Positions 26,513 to 35,485 of a DNA stretch of 39,830 nucleotides are shown in pieces. The stretch is from Phycisphaeraceae bacterium. Its GTDB lineage: Bacteria; Planctomycetota; Phycisphaerae; Phycisphaerales; Phycisphaeraceae. The stretch spans positions 1 through 39,830 of the forward strand of contig JANQFR010000078.1 of NCBI GenBank assembly GCA_028277745.1, written 5' to 3'. Both the position numbers and the translations under genes were made by a program. The notes under the pieces were generated by a model. That model saw only the letters and a list, made by a program, of their open reading frames with translations, was not told the origin of the DNA and did no database searches. Within the stretch, counting starts at the first letter, position 1, and each line of letters begins with the position of its first letter.

Positions 26513-28000
26513 ATGGAAGACAAGATCATCCAAGACGGCATCACGTTTGACGATGTCCTGCTCCTCCCCGCCCGCAGCGATGTTGTCCCCGCCCAGACCG
26601 ACACGTCCACCCAGCTCACCCGCCGCCTGCGGCTGAATATCCCCGTCCTGTCGGCGCCCATGGACACGGTCACCGAGTCGGACCTCGCCATCGCCCTCGC
26701 CCAGGAAGGCGGCCTCGGGGTTATCCACAAGAATCTGTCCATCGAGGCCCAGGTCCGTGAGGTCGTCAAGGTCAAGCGCTCAGCCAACGGCGTCATCACC
26801 GACCCGGTCACCCTGCCCCCCGATGCGCCCGCCGCCGAGGTCCGGCGGGTCATGAGCGAACAGCACATCTCCGGCGTCCCCATCACGCTCGACGGCAAGC
26901 CCAACGGCGAACTCGTCGGCATCCTCACCCGACGCGACATGATGTTCCTCGACAACGACGACCGGCCGATCCATGAGGTCATGACCAAGGGCCGGCTCGT
27001 CACCGGCCCGCCCGACACCAAGCTCGAAGAGGCCCAGACCATCCTCAACCAGAACAAGGTGGAGAAACTGCTGCTGGTTGACGACAACAACCGACTGACG
27101 GGCCTGATCACGATGCGTGATATCGATAAGCTCCAGCAGTTCCCCCACGCCTGCCGCGACGACCGCGGCCGGCTCCGCGTCGGGGCGGCTGTGGGGGTCC
27201 ACCAGCTTGACCGGGTCGATGCGCTGATCGGCGCCGAGGTCGACGTCATCATCGTCGACTCGGCCCACGGCCACTCCAGCAACATCATCGACACGGTGCG
27301 GGAGATCAAGGCCCGCTACGACCTCGACGTGATCGCCGGGAACATCGCCACGCAGCAGGCCGCCGGCGACCTGATCGCCGCGGGCGCGGATGCGGTCAAG
27401 GTGGGCATCGGCCCGGGGTCGATCTGCACAACCCGGATCGTCACCGGCGTCGGGGTGCCGCAGATCACCGCGATCGTCAACGCCTGCCGCGCCGCGGACG
27501 AGGCCGGCGTCCCCGTCATCGCCGACGGCGGGGTCCGTCACTCGGGCGACATCGCCAAGGCGATTGCCGCCGGCGCATCGGCCGTGATGCTCGGCTCGCT
27601 CTTCGCCGGCCTCGACGAGTCGCCCGGCCAGACCATCATCCACATGGGACGACGCTACAAGACTTACCGCGGTATGGGCAGCCAGGGGGCGATGATGGCC
27701 GGATCGGCCGACCGCTACGCCCAGAAAGGCGTCGACAAGCGTGACAAGCTCGTGCCCGAAGGCGTCGAGGGCCGGGTCCCCTACCGCGGCCCGCTCTCCG
27801 ACTTCGTATACCAGATGGTCGGCGGCCTCCGCGCCGGGATGGGGTATTGCGGCACGCCCGACATCGCCGCCCTGCGGCGCGACGCCCGCTTCGTGCGCGT
27901 CAGCGGCGCGACCCTCGCGGAGTCCCACCCGCACGACATCACGATCACCCACGAAAGCCCGAACTACACCGCCGAGGTCCGCGGCGATGACTATCAATGA
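26513..28000 (+). CDS. guaB: IMP dehydrogenase
   Basis: 495 residues from ATG 26513; the longer open frame to 26381 runs back through the terminator and promoter. TIM barrel with [26 protein letters not shown] and the catalytic loop [20 protein letters not shown] (Cys305), then [10 protein letters not shown] and the flap segment [15 protein letters not shown] pair occupies roughly residues 96-205 ([42 protein letters not shown]). It oxidises IMP to XMP with NAD+, the rate-limiting step to GTP. The normal neighbour guaA is absent. It seems to be monocistronic. Confidence 0.97.
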   Translation: MEDKIIQDGITFDDVLLLPARSDVVPAQTDTSTQLTRRLRLNIPVLSAPMDTVTESDLAIALAQEGGLGVIHKNLSIEAQVREVVKVKRSANGVITDPVTLPPDAPAAEVRRVMSEQHISGVPITLDGKPNGELVGILTRRDMMFLDNDDRPIHEVMTKGRLVTGPPDTKLEEAQTILNQNKVEKLLLVDDNNRLTGLITMRDIDKLQQFPHACRDDRGRLRVGAAVGVHQLDRVDALIGAEVDVIIVDSAHGHSSNIIDTVREIKARYDLDVIAGNIATQQAAGDLIAAGADAVKVGIGPGSICTTRIVTGVGVPQITAIVNACRAADEAGVPVIADGGVRHSGDIAKAIAAGASAVMLGSLFAGLDESPGQTIIHMGRRYKTYRGMGSQGAMMAGSADRYAQKGVDKRDKLVPEGVEGRVPYRGPLSDFVYQMVGGLRAGMGYCGTPDIAALRRDARFVRVSGATLAESHPHDITITHESPNYTAEVRGDDYQ

Positions 28001-28010
28001 CGCGGTCATG

Positions 28011-28240
28011 AACCACAGAGAACACAGCGTTCACAGAGGTTGAAGACAAAGGCCAGGACTGAATTGGCCGCCAAAAACGCAAAAGGGGGAGGCGCAGCTG
28101 AGCAGGCGTGTTGCCATTGAACACCCTTCCCTTCTTTTTCTATGCCTTTTCTGGCTTCCCGACGGCCTCCACCTTCTCTGTGACGAATAAATCCTCAATG
28201 ACGAAAAACTTGCACGCGGCTCCGTGACCCGGGCCGCCTG
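28011..28240. repeat. Intergenic region with CACAGAG-type repeat remnant
   Basis: Between guaB and the DUF748 gene no protein is seen. The left end has a tandem-like run built from CACAGAG/CACAG units (28011-28039), with CTCTGTG in inverted orientation near 28174-28180, and GGCC arms at 28051-28070. This AACCACAGAGAACACAG phrase recalls short intergenic repeats I associate with environmental GC-rich genomes; that link is from memory, not a search. Confidence 0.35.
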
Positions 28241-28246
28241 TCTCGA

Positions 28247-28252
28247 TACAAC
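28247..28252 (+). promoter_or_regulatory. -10 element of the DUF748 gene (leaderless type)
   Basis: TACAAC seven bases before the ATG at 28260, with GTGACC (28224-28229) 17 bases upstream as a possible -35. No Shine-Dalgarno is present. Confidence 0.4.
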
Positions 28253-28259
28253 TTGATGT

Positions 28260-30836
28260 ATGAAACGTGTGATTCGGCGCCCGAAACGGTGGTTGCTGGC
28301 CTGCGCCATCCTGCTGGCGGTTTATCTTTTGGTCGGATTCATCGGCGCCCCGCTCATCATTGCTTACGTCGTCCTGCCTCGCCTTTCGGACGAGCTTCAC
28401 GGACGCATCACGGCCGCGTGGGTGTGGTGCAATCCGTTCCTCTTGACGGCGACGCTGGACGAAGTCCGTGTTGAGGATCAACAGGGAGAAGCGATCGCCA
28501 CGGTCGAGCGCCTCACGATCGACGTCCAGGCGGCGACGCTTTGGCGCGACGGCATCGTCCTGAAACGTCTCGAGGTCGACCGCCCCGGCCTTCACGTCGT
28601 CATGGACGAAGGTCATCGACTCAACCTCCTTCAACTCCTGCCCGTCAGCGATGGTTCGGCGCCGGCTACACTCCCGCGGGTCGCGGTCGAATGGCTCGCC
28701 GTGATCGATGGCCAAGCGTCTTATGAGGACCTCAGCCTGGAGCACCCTTTCCGTCACTCGGCCCGTTCGCTCAACTTTGAATTGAACGACTTCGACACCG
28801 GCTCCGCCGAGCCCGGCCGATACGGGTTTGAAGCCTCCACACCGGCGGGCGAGCGCTTTACGCTGGACGGCGGGGTCTCGCTGACGCCGACGCGGACCAG
28901 CGGTCGGCTCATCCTCCGCGATCTCGACCTGAAGCATTACACGCCCTACTACCAAAGCGTCTTTGAAACCGTCGTAAACGACGGCCGGCTGTCATTCGCG
29001 GCTGACTTTGAACTGGAGCCGTTCTCGCCGCAACCGATCCTCAAAGCGTCGGTGAGGGAGGTATCGCTCTCATCGCTCAGGGCCGAGGGGACATCGCCGA
29101 TCCGGGCCCGCGTCGAACTGGACGGGATGATCGATCGCATCGACGCGGACGTGATGGGTGAGACCCTGACGATCGGGGTTGTCCAATTGAGCCGGGGTCG
29201 GTTCGTCTTCGAACGCCTGCAGCAAGCCTCCGCCCGGGCGGACGAAGACGGCGTACCGGCCGACGTGCTACGGATCGAAAGCCCGGGCCAGTGGTCGGCC
29301 CGTATTGAACAGATTTCCGCTGACGACCTCGTGGTCGGCCTCGTCAATGACCTGATCCGGGATGACGCCGATCGCGCCGACGCCCTGGTCGCGGTCAAGT
29401 CCGCCGCGGTTGAAGGGCTCGACGCCCACGTGGATCCCGTCACGCTCCGCGTGGCGTCGATCGGCCTCGATGAGCCCGCGGCCCGGCTGGTGATCACCGA
29501 GTCGGAAACGGTGGACATGCCCGATATCCGCCTCCATGAGATCGACCTGACCGCCTGGCTCGGCGGACAACCGCCGCAGGTCGATGTGGAAAGCATCACG
29601 ATCACGAACGCCGCTCTGGATGCGGCGGACCGTTCGCAAGAGCCGGACGTGCGCCTGCAGATTGACCAGGCCAACGTCACGATCGAGAAGCTGACCAGCC
29701 AGCCGGAAACATATGCTCAACTGACCGCGGACGCCAGGGTCCAGGACAGCGCCCGTGCCGTCGTCACCGCCCGGCTGATCCCGATCGACTTCCGTCAGTC
29801 CACGGAACTCTCCTTGACGCTCAGTTCCTTCTCCCTGCTGCCGCTCGACCCCTACTCCGAACGCTACCTGGGCCACGACCTGAAAAGCGGAACCGTTCAA
29901 CTCAAGGTTCACTACAACATCGCCAACCACCAGCTGAGCGGCGAACACGAGATCGACCTGGACCGCTTTTACCTCGGCGACGCGACCAACAGCCCCGACC
30001 GTCTGCAACTGCCGGTCAAGCTCGGCGTCGATCTGCTGCGGGACATCAACGAACACATCAACCTCCATGTCCCGATCAAAGGCGACCTGAGCGACCCCGA
30101 GTTCGATTTCGGCGCCGTCATCGTCCGGGCCGTCGTGAATACGGTCGGCAAGGCGGCGCTCTCGCCGTTTGCGTTTATCGCCTCCTCCTTCGGCGGCAGC
30201 GAGGACCAGGACCACAGTTTTGTGGCGTTTGAGCCGGGTTCGGACCGTTTGGGCCCTCTTGCCGAGGACAAGCTGGCGGTCCTCGAACGCGCGATGACGC
30301 AGCGGCCCCAACTCACGCTCTCCATCACCGGATCGTACGATCCCGCGGCCGACGCGCTGGCGCTCCGCCGGACCATTTTGAAGGATGAACTTGCCGCGGA
30401 GCGGGCCGAGCCTCTCAGCCATCACGACTACCGCGTGGCGATCCAGGAACGGTTTGCCGCTGAGCCGGCGGCGACGGGCCCCGACGCCCGGCCTAAGCCG
30501 CAAACCACGGCGCCCCGACAGGCCCCGGTTCGGCGTTCGCCGATCCGGGAACGCTCACCCGTCAGGCCGCCGCCCCGGCCCGAAGCGCCCGAGCGCATCG
30601 CGGTCCGCTCCCCCGCCTCGGCTGAAGGGAGGCCATCGTTTGCGGAACAGGAAGCGGCGGCGCTTGCCGACATCGTCCTGCCGGAAACGGCCTTGCCCGA
30701 CCTCGCCGCCCGGCGCGCCGCGGCGGTCCGTGACGCGTTGCTCCAGAACGAGCAGTTGCCCCAAGACCGGGTTCGCCTCGCGACCCCGGCCACGCCCCCG
30801 CAAGACGGCCCGAAGGTGATATTCAGCCTGGAATGA
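28260..30836 (+). CDS. DUF748 / AsmA-like envelope protein
   Basis: 858 residues. One N-terminal membrane helix (residues about 12-39) anchors a long, beta-rich periplasmic part. The C-terminal half has the DUF748 pattern: LKSGTVQLKVHYNIANHQLSGEHEIDLDRF split over residues about 540-570, LPVKLGVDLLRDINEHINLHVPI, DLSDPEFDFGAVIVRAVVN, then SFVAFEPGSDRLGPLAEDKL, an OmpA-like tail. Such proteins belong to the AsmA/TAM bridge-like group thought to help lipid or outer-membrane assembly. Odd feature: a proline/arginine-rich stretch at about residues 740-785 (RRSPIRERSPVRPPPRP), probably a disordered linker. Starts without Shine-Dalgarno; TACAAC seven bases upstream. Confidence 0.85.
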   Translation: MKRVIRRPKRWLLACAILLAVYLLVGFIGAPLIIAYVVLPRLSDELHGRITAAWVWCNPFLLTATLDEVRVEDQQGEAIATVERLTIDVQAATLWRDGIVLKRLEVDRPGLHVVMDEGHRLNLLQLLPVSDGSAPATLPRVAVEWLAVIDGQASYEDLSLEHPFRHSARSLNFELNDFDTGSAEPGRYGFEASTPAGERFTLDGGVSLTPTRTSGRLILRDLDLKHYTPYYQSVFETVVNDGRLSFAADFELEPFSPQPILKASVREVSLSSLRAEGTSPIRARVELDGMIDRIDADVMGETLTIGVVQLSRGRFVFERLQQASARADEDGVPADVLRIESPGQWSARIEQISADDLVVGLVNDLIRDDADRADALVAVKSAAVEGLDAHVDPVTLRVASIGLDEPAARLVITESETVDMPDIRLHEIDLTAWLGGQPPQVDVESITITNAALDAADRSQEPDVRLQIDQANVTIEKLTSQPETYAQLTADARVQDSARAVVTARLIPIDFRQSTELSLTLSSFSLLPLDPYSERYLGHDLKSGTVQLKVHYNIANHQLSGEHEIDLDRFYLGDATNSPDRLQLPVKLGVDLLRDINEHINLHVPIKGDLSDPEFDFGAVIVRAVVNTVGKAALSPFAFIASSFGGSEDQDHSFVAFEPGSDRLGPLAEDKLAVLERAMTQRPQLTLSITGSYDPAADALALRRTILKDELAAERAEPLSHHDYRVAIQERFAAEPAATGPDARPKPQTTAPRQAPVRRSPIRERSPVRPPPRPEAPERIAVRSPASAEGRPSFAEQEAAALADIVLPETALPDLAARRAAAVRDALLQNEQLPQDRVRLATPATPPQDGPKVIFSLE

Positions 30837-30897
30837 AGGCGTGCCGCCCAATCTCCCAGCAACCCGGTCATGTCCGCAAGCTCCACGTCAAGCCGCA

Positions 30898-30939
30898 AAG
30901 CCGGCCCTGAGATCGCCGCAGGCGGCCGAAGGTCCGGAT
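30898..30939 (-). repeat. Dispersed intergenic repeat, copy 2 (inverted)
   Basis: Reverse complement of 12779-12820 with four mismatches in 42 bases. It contains a CGCC-GCA-GGCG hairpin. Like copy 1 it lies between convergent genes (DUF748 gene and FAD oxidoreductase). Confidence 0.65.
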
Positions 30940-30967
30940 ACCGGGCTCGCCTTCTGGCGCAAACCAT

Positions 30968-32329
30968 TCAAGCCTGAAACCTTGTCCCGACATGCAGAGC
31001 TTCAACCGGCACACCACATGCCTTGGCGGCGGCGGCCTGTCCGAGCTGCATCATGGTCCGGGTGAGGCGGCAGCTCGACGCGGCGATCGAACTGAACCCC
31101 GCGGCCCGACAGGCCACATAAAGGTTCGTAAAACCCCGGGGGATCAGGCACCGCAACGGGATGCCGTAAGGCTCGGCCAATTCCCCGCAGCGCTGAGCCT
31201 GGTTGCCGTGAGTGTCCATGCTGTGATCGGCGATGGCGATGATGTCGTCATGTTTCTGACGGCTCAGGCCTTGCAGCAGGTCGTGCTGAGTCAGCATGTA
31301 TTCACAGACGATCCGCCGGCTCTCACGCACGCCCAACGCCGGCGCGACCCACCGCATACGGTAGTGCTGGAATTCTTCGTAGTGAGTTTGCAGATAACGC
31401 CAGTACGCCGCGACCCGGCGGCGGGATTCCGCGAGCGCCGCCCTGTATCCCAACGCCATCCATTCCCGGCCCTCCATGGTGGGCAGCATGTTGAGGTTCC
31501 GATCGCCGTTGGGGTAATGGAACATGCTGACCAGCGGGAATGCCGGCCTCCACCAGCACTCGGCGGGGACGCCATCGGGCAACGGCTCGACGCCTGGGCG
31601 GTCGGTCGGGGTGACGCGAAAAATCAGCGTCGCGCCGTTGACGTGGTTGTCGCCCGCCTCGGGCGCCGCCGGCTCGTTGAAGACCGATCGCGCTTCGCGG
31701 CCGATATGGGCGCCACAACCCGCGGCGAGGCAGAGCAGGCCGTCAGCGGTGCCGTCGATGAATGCGCCAGCGGTGATGCGGCGGCCGTTATCGAGTTGAA
31801 CGGCGCGGACACGGCCGTCGTCGTGTTCAACACCCGCGAAAGCGGTGTTGAGCTTCAGGGTGACCCGGCCGGTCTCTTTAAGTACGCGGCGCATGGCAGA
31901 CGCCATAGCGTCGGGTTCGAACACGACGCCGTGCCACTGCTCACGGCATCTGGCCTCATCATGAGCGAGCCCACGCGTCCCGCAACGCCGGAGGGTGTCG
32001 GCGTACGAACGGGTTGGGTCGATCACCATCTCCCCACCGGGGAAGTAGTCGGAATCGCGGTCGGGGTCCTGCCACAGGAAATGGCGTCCGTAAGACGAGA
32101 CCCCCACCGCCCCCGGGATCGGTCGGAGCTGATCGTACAGGTCCTGGGGCACGCCGGTGGCGCCGGCGACGGCTTCCCAACTGTGCACGCCGCCGCGCAC
32201 CGCGTTGCCGCCCAGCCGGTCCGCCTTCTCGATGAGCACGACCGAAGCCCCCAGGCGCGCCGCGGTCCACGCCGCCGCGAAACCGCCACCGCCCCCGCCG
32301 ATCACCGCAATGTCGTAACGCTGTTTCAT
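30968..32329 (-). CDS. FAD-dependent oxidoreductase (PF12831-type)
   Basis: 453 residues from ATG 32329 (AGGGTG just upstream; a GTG at 32341 would add four residues). N-terminal dinucleotide fold IAVIGGGGGGFAAAW, ADRLGGNAVRGGVHSWE, then GAFIDGTADGLLCLAAGCGAHIG and C-terminal FTNLYVACRAAGFSSIAASSCRLTRTMMQLGQAAA, the FAD-contacting end of the family. It follows the SDR gene by eight bases, so the two form one transcript. These enzymes oxidise sugar-like or uronate-like substrates in Planctomycetota and Lentisphaerota loci; the substrate is unknown and the electron acceptor unclear. Confidence 0.85.
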   Translation of the reverse strand: MKQRYDIAVIGGGGGGFAAAWTAARLGASVVLIEKADRLGGNAVRGGVHSWEAVAGATGVPQDLYDQLRPIPGAVGVSSYGRHFLWQDPDRDSDYFPGGEMVIDPTRSYADTLRRCGTRGLAHDEARCREQWHGVVFEPDAMASAMRRVLKETGRVTLKLNTAFAGVEHDDGRVRAVQLDNGRRITAGAFIDGTADGLLCLAAGCGAHIGREARSVFNEPAAPEAGDNHVNGATLIFRVTPTDRPGVEPLPDGVPAECWWRPAFPLVSMFHYPNGDRNLNMLPTMEGREWMALGYRAALAESRRRVAAYWRYLQTHYEEFQHYRMRWVAPALGVRESRRIVCEYMLTQHDLLQGLSRQKHDDIIAIADHSMDTHGNQAQRCGELAEPYGIPLRCLIPRGFTNLYVACRAAGFSSIAASSCRLTRTMMQLGQAAAAKACGVPVEALHVGTRFQA

Positions 32330-32337
32330 GCTCACCC

Positions 32338-33084
32338 TCACATCGGCACGATTTCCTGAACCATCGGCTGCACGGACAGGTCGGGCACGACCAGGTGTTC
32401 AGGCATCCGCCAAAGGTCCAACACGAGTCGCCCCATCTCTGACGGCTGCATGCATTTCGCGCGCACGTCCGCGTCACCCGCGGGATGGCCCGCGATCCCG
32501 GCGGCGGCGGCAAAACCCGTCGCTCCCCACGAAGGCGTGACCGTCGTGACCCGGACCCCATGGGCGCGCAACTCGGTGTGGAGACAGCGGCCGAGCTGGT
32601 TGAGCCCCGCCTTGGCGGCCGAGTACGGTCCAAAGCCAGGCCAGGCCCGGGCCGCACAGACGCTGGAGATGTTCACGATCATCCCTGAGCCCTGCCGTTT
32701 CATGATCGGCGCTGCACGTCGACAGCCCAGCAACGGGCCCGTCAGGTTCAGCGCAATCGATCGGGCGATCTGCTCATCGCTTTGCTCGTCTATCGGAGCG
32801 ATCTTCACCCCGCCGCCGGCGTTATTCACCAGCAAGTCAAGCCGGCCGTGCCCGGTCATAACGGTTTCGATGAGCCGATCCCAGTCCCCGGGAACCGTGA
32901 CGTCCGCCCGCAATGCGTAAACATCGAGTTTTCGAGAGGCCTCATGTAATACGGTTTCATCACGACCCGTGATGAAGACCGCCGCCCCGTCTTGCCGCAA
33001 GGCTCGGGCGATGCCGTAGCCATAGCCTTTCGCTCCGCCGGTGACGATCGCCACCCGGCCATCGGTCGCAGAGTGATTCATCAT
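32338..33084 (-). CDS. Short-chain dehydrogenase/reductase (classical SDR)
   Basis: 248 residues from ATG 33084; ATG 33081 and a GTG at 33114 are alternatives. Cofactor loop TGGAKGYGYG (15-24), LVNNAGGG (86-92), Asn113, Ser141 in VNISSVCA, and the catalytic YSAAK (Tyr154, Lys158). An NAD(P)-dependent alcohol/ketone dehydrogenase, probably acting on the same compound as the FAD enzyme that follows it. Divergent from an AraC-family gene across a 209-base AT-rich region that should contain the control sites. Confidence 0.9.
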   Translation of the reverse strand: MMNHSATDGRVAIVTGGAKGYGYGIARALRQDGAAVFITGRDETVLHEASRKLDVYALRADVTVPGDWDRLIETVMTGHGRLDLLVNNAGGGVKIAPIDEQSDEQIARSIALNLTGPLLGCRRAAPIMKRQGSGMIVNISSVCAARAWPGFGPYSAAKAGLNQLGRCLHTELRAHGVRVTTVTPSWGATGFAAAAGIAGHPAGDADVRAKCMQPSEMGRLVLDLWRMPEHLVVPDLSVQPMVQEIVPM

Positions 33085-33293
33085 CAAATGGCGTTCATCC
33101 TTGTCAATGCTCACCCCGCAGCACGCCCCGGCCAGGTGTTGCCGTTGAGCCGATCAACAGCGCACATATGTTGAACAGTTACCTTTAAAAGTATGATCCA
33201 TTCTGCGCCGCAGACCATGAACAGGAGTCGAAAATCCATATACATTCGACAGATACTGATAAAATAAGACATCAAGGATCATAGGATCGCTCG
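33085..33293. promoter_or_regulatory. AT-rich divergent control region
   Basis: The stretch 33165-33285 is markedly AT-richer than its surroundings (for example CCTTTAAAAGTATGATCC and GATAAAATAAGACAT), as expected for divergent promoters of the SDR operon and the AraC regulator. TAGGAT (33282-33287) lies six bases before the regulator's ATG. No operator repeat could be assigned. Confidence 0.4.
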
Positions 33294-34124
33294 ATGGCTG
33301 GATCGGAAAACACGACACCCTGGGACGAATTGCTGGCGTCGACCACCTTCCGGCTGCTGCGTTGCGGCAGGGGCGTCAGCGAACACGAACGGCGGTACAC
33401 GGTGTGTTCTCCCTTCACGCGGGTCCTGGTTCCGATCGAAGGCAAAGCCTACTATTCAATGCTCAATCAAGACATCCGACTGGTTCCGGGCCAGGTGATG
33501 CTCGTGCCCACTGATGTGGAGCTGCGCTGCCGCCACCTGCGCGGTTGGACGGTGGACTGGCTGTATTGCCGAGTCGATTTGGCGGGGCTGACAGACTGGT
33601 TCTCGCTGATCCCGCCGGCGCGGCTGGTGATTCCTCGGGGTTCTGCAAACAACACGATCGACAGACTAATCGCCGCCGACCGATCGGCCGCCCTGGGGGC
33701 GCGCCTGGAGGTCATGACGTGCCTGATCACGTTGCTCACGCCGTTCCTGGACGCGTCCGACTCCCCGCGGCTACGCCAGACCTTCTCGCGCCTGGCGCGA
33801 ATCCAGCCAGCACTGCGGCATATCGACCAGCACCTGGCCGAGCCGATGTCGCTGGCAACGCTTGCGCCGCTGGTGCACCTCTCGCCGAAATATTTCGCCA
33901 ACCTGTTCTCCGCGATCGTAGGCGTCGGGCCGATCGCCTACATCAACCGACGGCGGGTCCAGCGCGCCAAAGAGTTGCTGCTGCTGACCGCCGAACCGAT
34001 CCAACAGATCGCCCAGACCGTGGGGTTTGAAAACCCGTTCTACTTTTCCCGTCAGTTCCGGCGCCAGGTCGGCTGCTCACCCAGCACGTACCGTCAAAGC
34101 AGGCGGACCGAGCCGCTGGTGTAG
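33294..34124 (+). CDS. AraC-family transcriptional regulator
   Basis: 276 residues. The N-terminal cupin-type sensor (TVCSPFTRVLVPIEGKAYYS...VPGQVMLVPTDVELRCRH) is followed by the C-terminal AraC DNA-binding domain: MSLATLAPLVHLSPKYFANLF, IQQIAQTVGFENPFYFSRQF, RRQVGCSPSTYRQ. It is divergent from the SDR/FAD oxidoreductase pair, which it probably controls. The start at 33294 is supported by TAGGAT six bases upstream; no Shine-Dalgarno is clear. Confidence 0.92.
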   Translation: MAGSENTTPWDELLASTTFRLLRCGRGVSEHERRYTVCSPFTRVLVPIEGKAYYSMLNQDIRLVPGQVMLVPTDVELRCRHLRGWTVDWLYCRVDLAGLTDWFSLIPPARLVIPRGSANNTIDRLIAADRSAALGARLEVMTCLITLLTPFLDASDSPRLRQTFSRLARIQPALRHIDQHLAEPMSLATLAPLVHLSPKYFANLFSAIVGVGPIAYINRRRVQRAKELLLLTAEPIQQIAQTVGFENPFYFSRQFRRQVGCSPSTYRQSRRTEPLV

Positions 34125-34286
34125 CTCTTGGGGGAGGTACGTGCATCACCCGATCAATTCGACCGCTCACGAGTTTCAACCCGTGATAGAAGAAGGGCTT
34201 ACGGAAAAATACGATTGCCTTGAAACGAAAAAAAATTTAATGACATAGAAAATCGGGGCTGGAAACGGTGTATCGTGTTGCGGACC

Positions 34287-35456
34287 ATGAGCCGGTGCGA
34301 ACGTCGTGTCGCCATCTTGCTTGACCAGACGTACGGGTGGTGCCTGCCGATCCTGGAAGGCATCGCGCATTACGTCCAGGCGCGGCACGGCTGGCGGGTC
34401 GCGATGCGGAACGCGGAACGGTCGGAGTATGCCCGCGTGCTCAGGGCCGTCGAGGCCGACGGGATCATCTACGCGCCTTTCACGACGCAGGCCGTCGACA
34501 TCGCCCGGTCGCGTCGGATCCCGGCCGTAAATGTCGCGGGGTATCTCGACCACCCACCGAAGGGCAGCGTCCTGGGCGACGACGAAGCGTGCGGACGCCT
34601 GGCCGCGGAGTTCTTCCTCGACAACGGGTTCCGCTCGTTCATGGGGTTTCAGCAAACCTCCCGCCGCTTCGCCCGGCTGCGTCTGAAGGGGTATGTTGGC
34701 CGGCTCAAGGAGGCGGGTTATCCCTGTCCGGTTTGTCGCACCGTGCCCCAGGCGTTGAGCCGGTTCACTGACGCCCAGGACACGGCGCGCCGGCCGGTGG
34801 CGGTGTTTGCGGAATCCGACCCGAGCGGCGCGGCTTTGCTCGATGGGCTGCAACAGGCGGGCGTGCATGTCCCCAACGACGCCGCGGTGCTCGGCGCCGG
34901 CAACCAAACCTACCCATGCGAATTGTGTTCCCCCCAGCTGTCCAGCGTAGACGGCAACATCGAGCAACGCGGATACGACGCGGCGGTGCTGCTGGACCGG
35001 CTGATGGACGGCGAGCCGGCGCCCGCCGAGCCCACGCTCGTCACGCCGCGGGGCGTGATCAGCCGCGCATCGACCGACGCCGTGGCGGTCCGCGATCGAG
35101 ACGTCGCCCGGGCGATGGATTTCATCCGCCGCCGCGCCGACGAACCGATCCAGGCCGCGGACGTGGCGGACGCGCTGCCCTGCTCTCGCCGCTCGCTCGA
35201 TCAGAAGTTTCTTGCGGTGCTGGGGCGCACGGTCCATGAGGAGATCTGGCGCCGCCACCTTCACCGCGCCCGGAATCTGTTGAATTACACCGACCTGTCG
35301 CTGTGCGAGGTCGCGGTGCGCAGCGGCTTTCGCAGCGCCAGTGCGTTGAGCATCATCTTTAAACGCCACACGGGCGTATCCCCACGTGAGTACCGCCGCC
35401 GCGGTAAAACGCCGCGGATGCGGCAACGCGAGAAGGACAAGCAGGATGCGGTCTGA
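34287..35456 (+). CDS. XylR-type regulator (periplasmic-binding-like sensor plus AraC DNA-binding domain)
   Basis: 389 residues from ATG 34287. Residues about 1-275 form a LacI/PBP1-like sugar-sensing domain (RRVAILLDQTYGWCLPILEG; DDEACGRLAAEFFLDNGFR; AVFAESDPSGAALLDGLQ; LSSVDGNIEQRGYDAAVLLDRLM). The last ~110 residues are an AraC double helix-turn-helix (QAADVADALPCSRRSLDQKF; SLCEVAVRSGFRSASALSIIF; KRHTGVSPREYRRR). This is the arrangement of XylR of proteobacteria and of many planctomycete sugar regulators. A TATCGT at 34271-34276 is a possible -10. It sits directly before the large FAD oxidoreductase and probably activates it. Confidence 0.92.
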   Translation: MSRCERRVAILLDQTYGWCLPILEGIAHYVQARHGWRVAMRNAERSEYARVLRAVEADGIIYAPFTTQAVDIARSRRIPAVNVAGYLDHPPKGSVLGDDEACGRLAAEFFLDNGFRSFMGFQQTSRRFARLRLKGYVGRLKEAGYPCPVCRTVPQALSRFTDAQDTARRPVAVFAESDPSGAALLDGLQQAGVHVPNDAAVLGAGNQTYPCELCSPQLSSVDGNIEQRGYDAAVLLDRLMDGEPAPAEPTLVTPRGVISRASTDAVAVRDRDVARAMDFIRRRADEPIQAADVADALPCSRRSLDQKFLAVLGRTVHEEIWRRHLHRARNLLNYTDLSLCEVAVRSGFRSASALSIIFKRHTGVSPREYRRRGKTPRMRQREKDKQDAV

Positions 35457-35485
35457 CACTCGGCCGCACGCGAGCTTATTCCACC

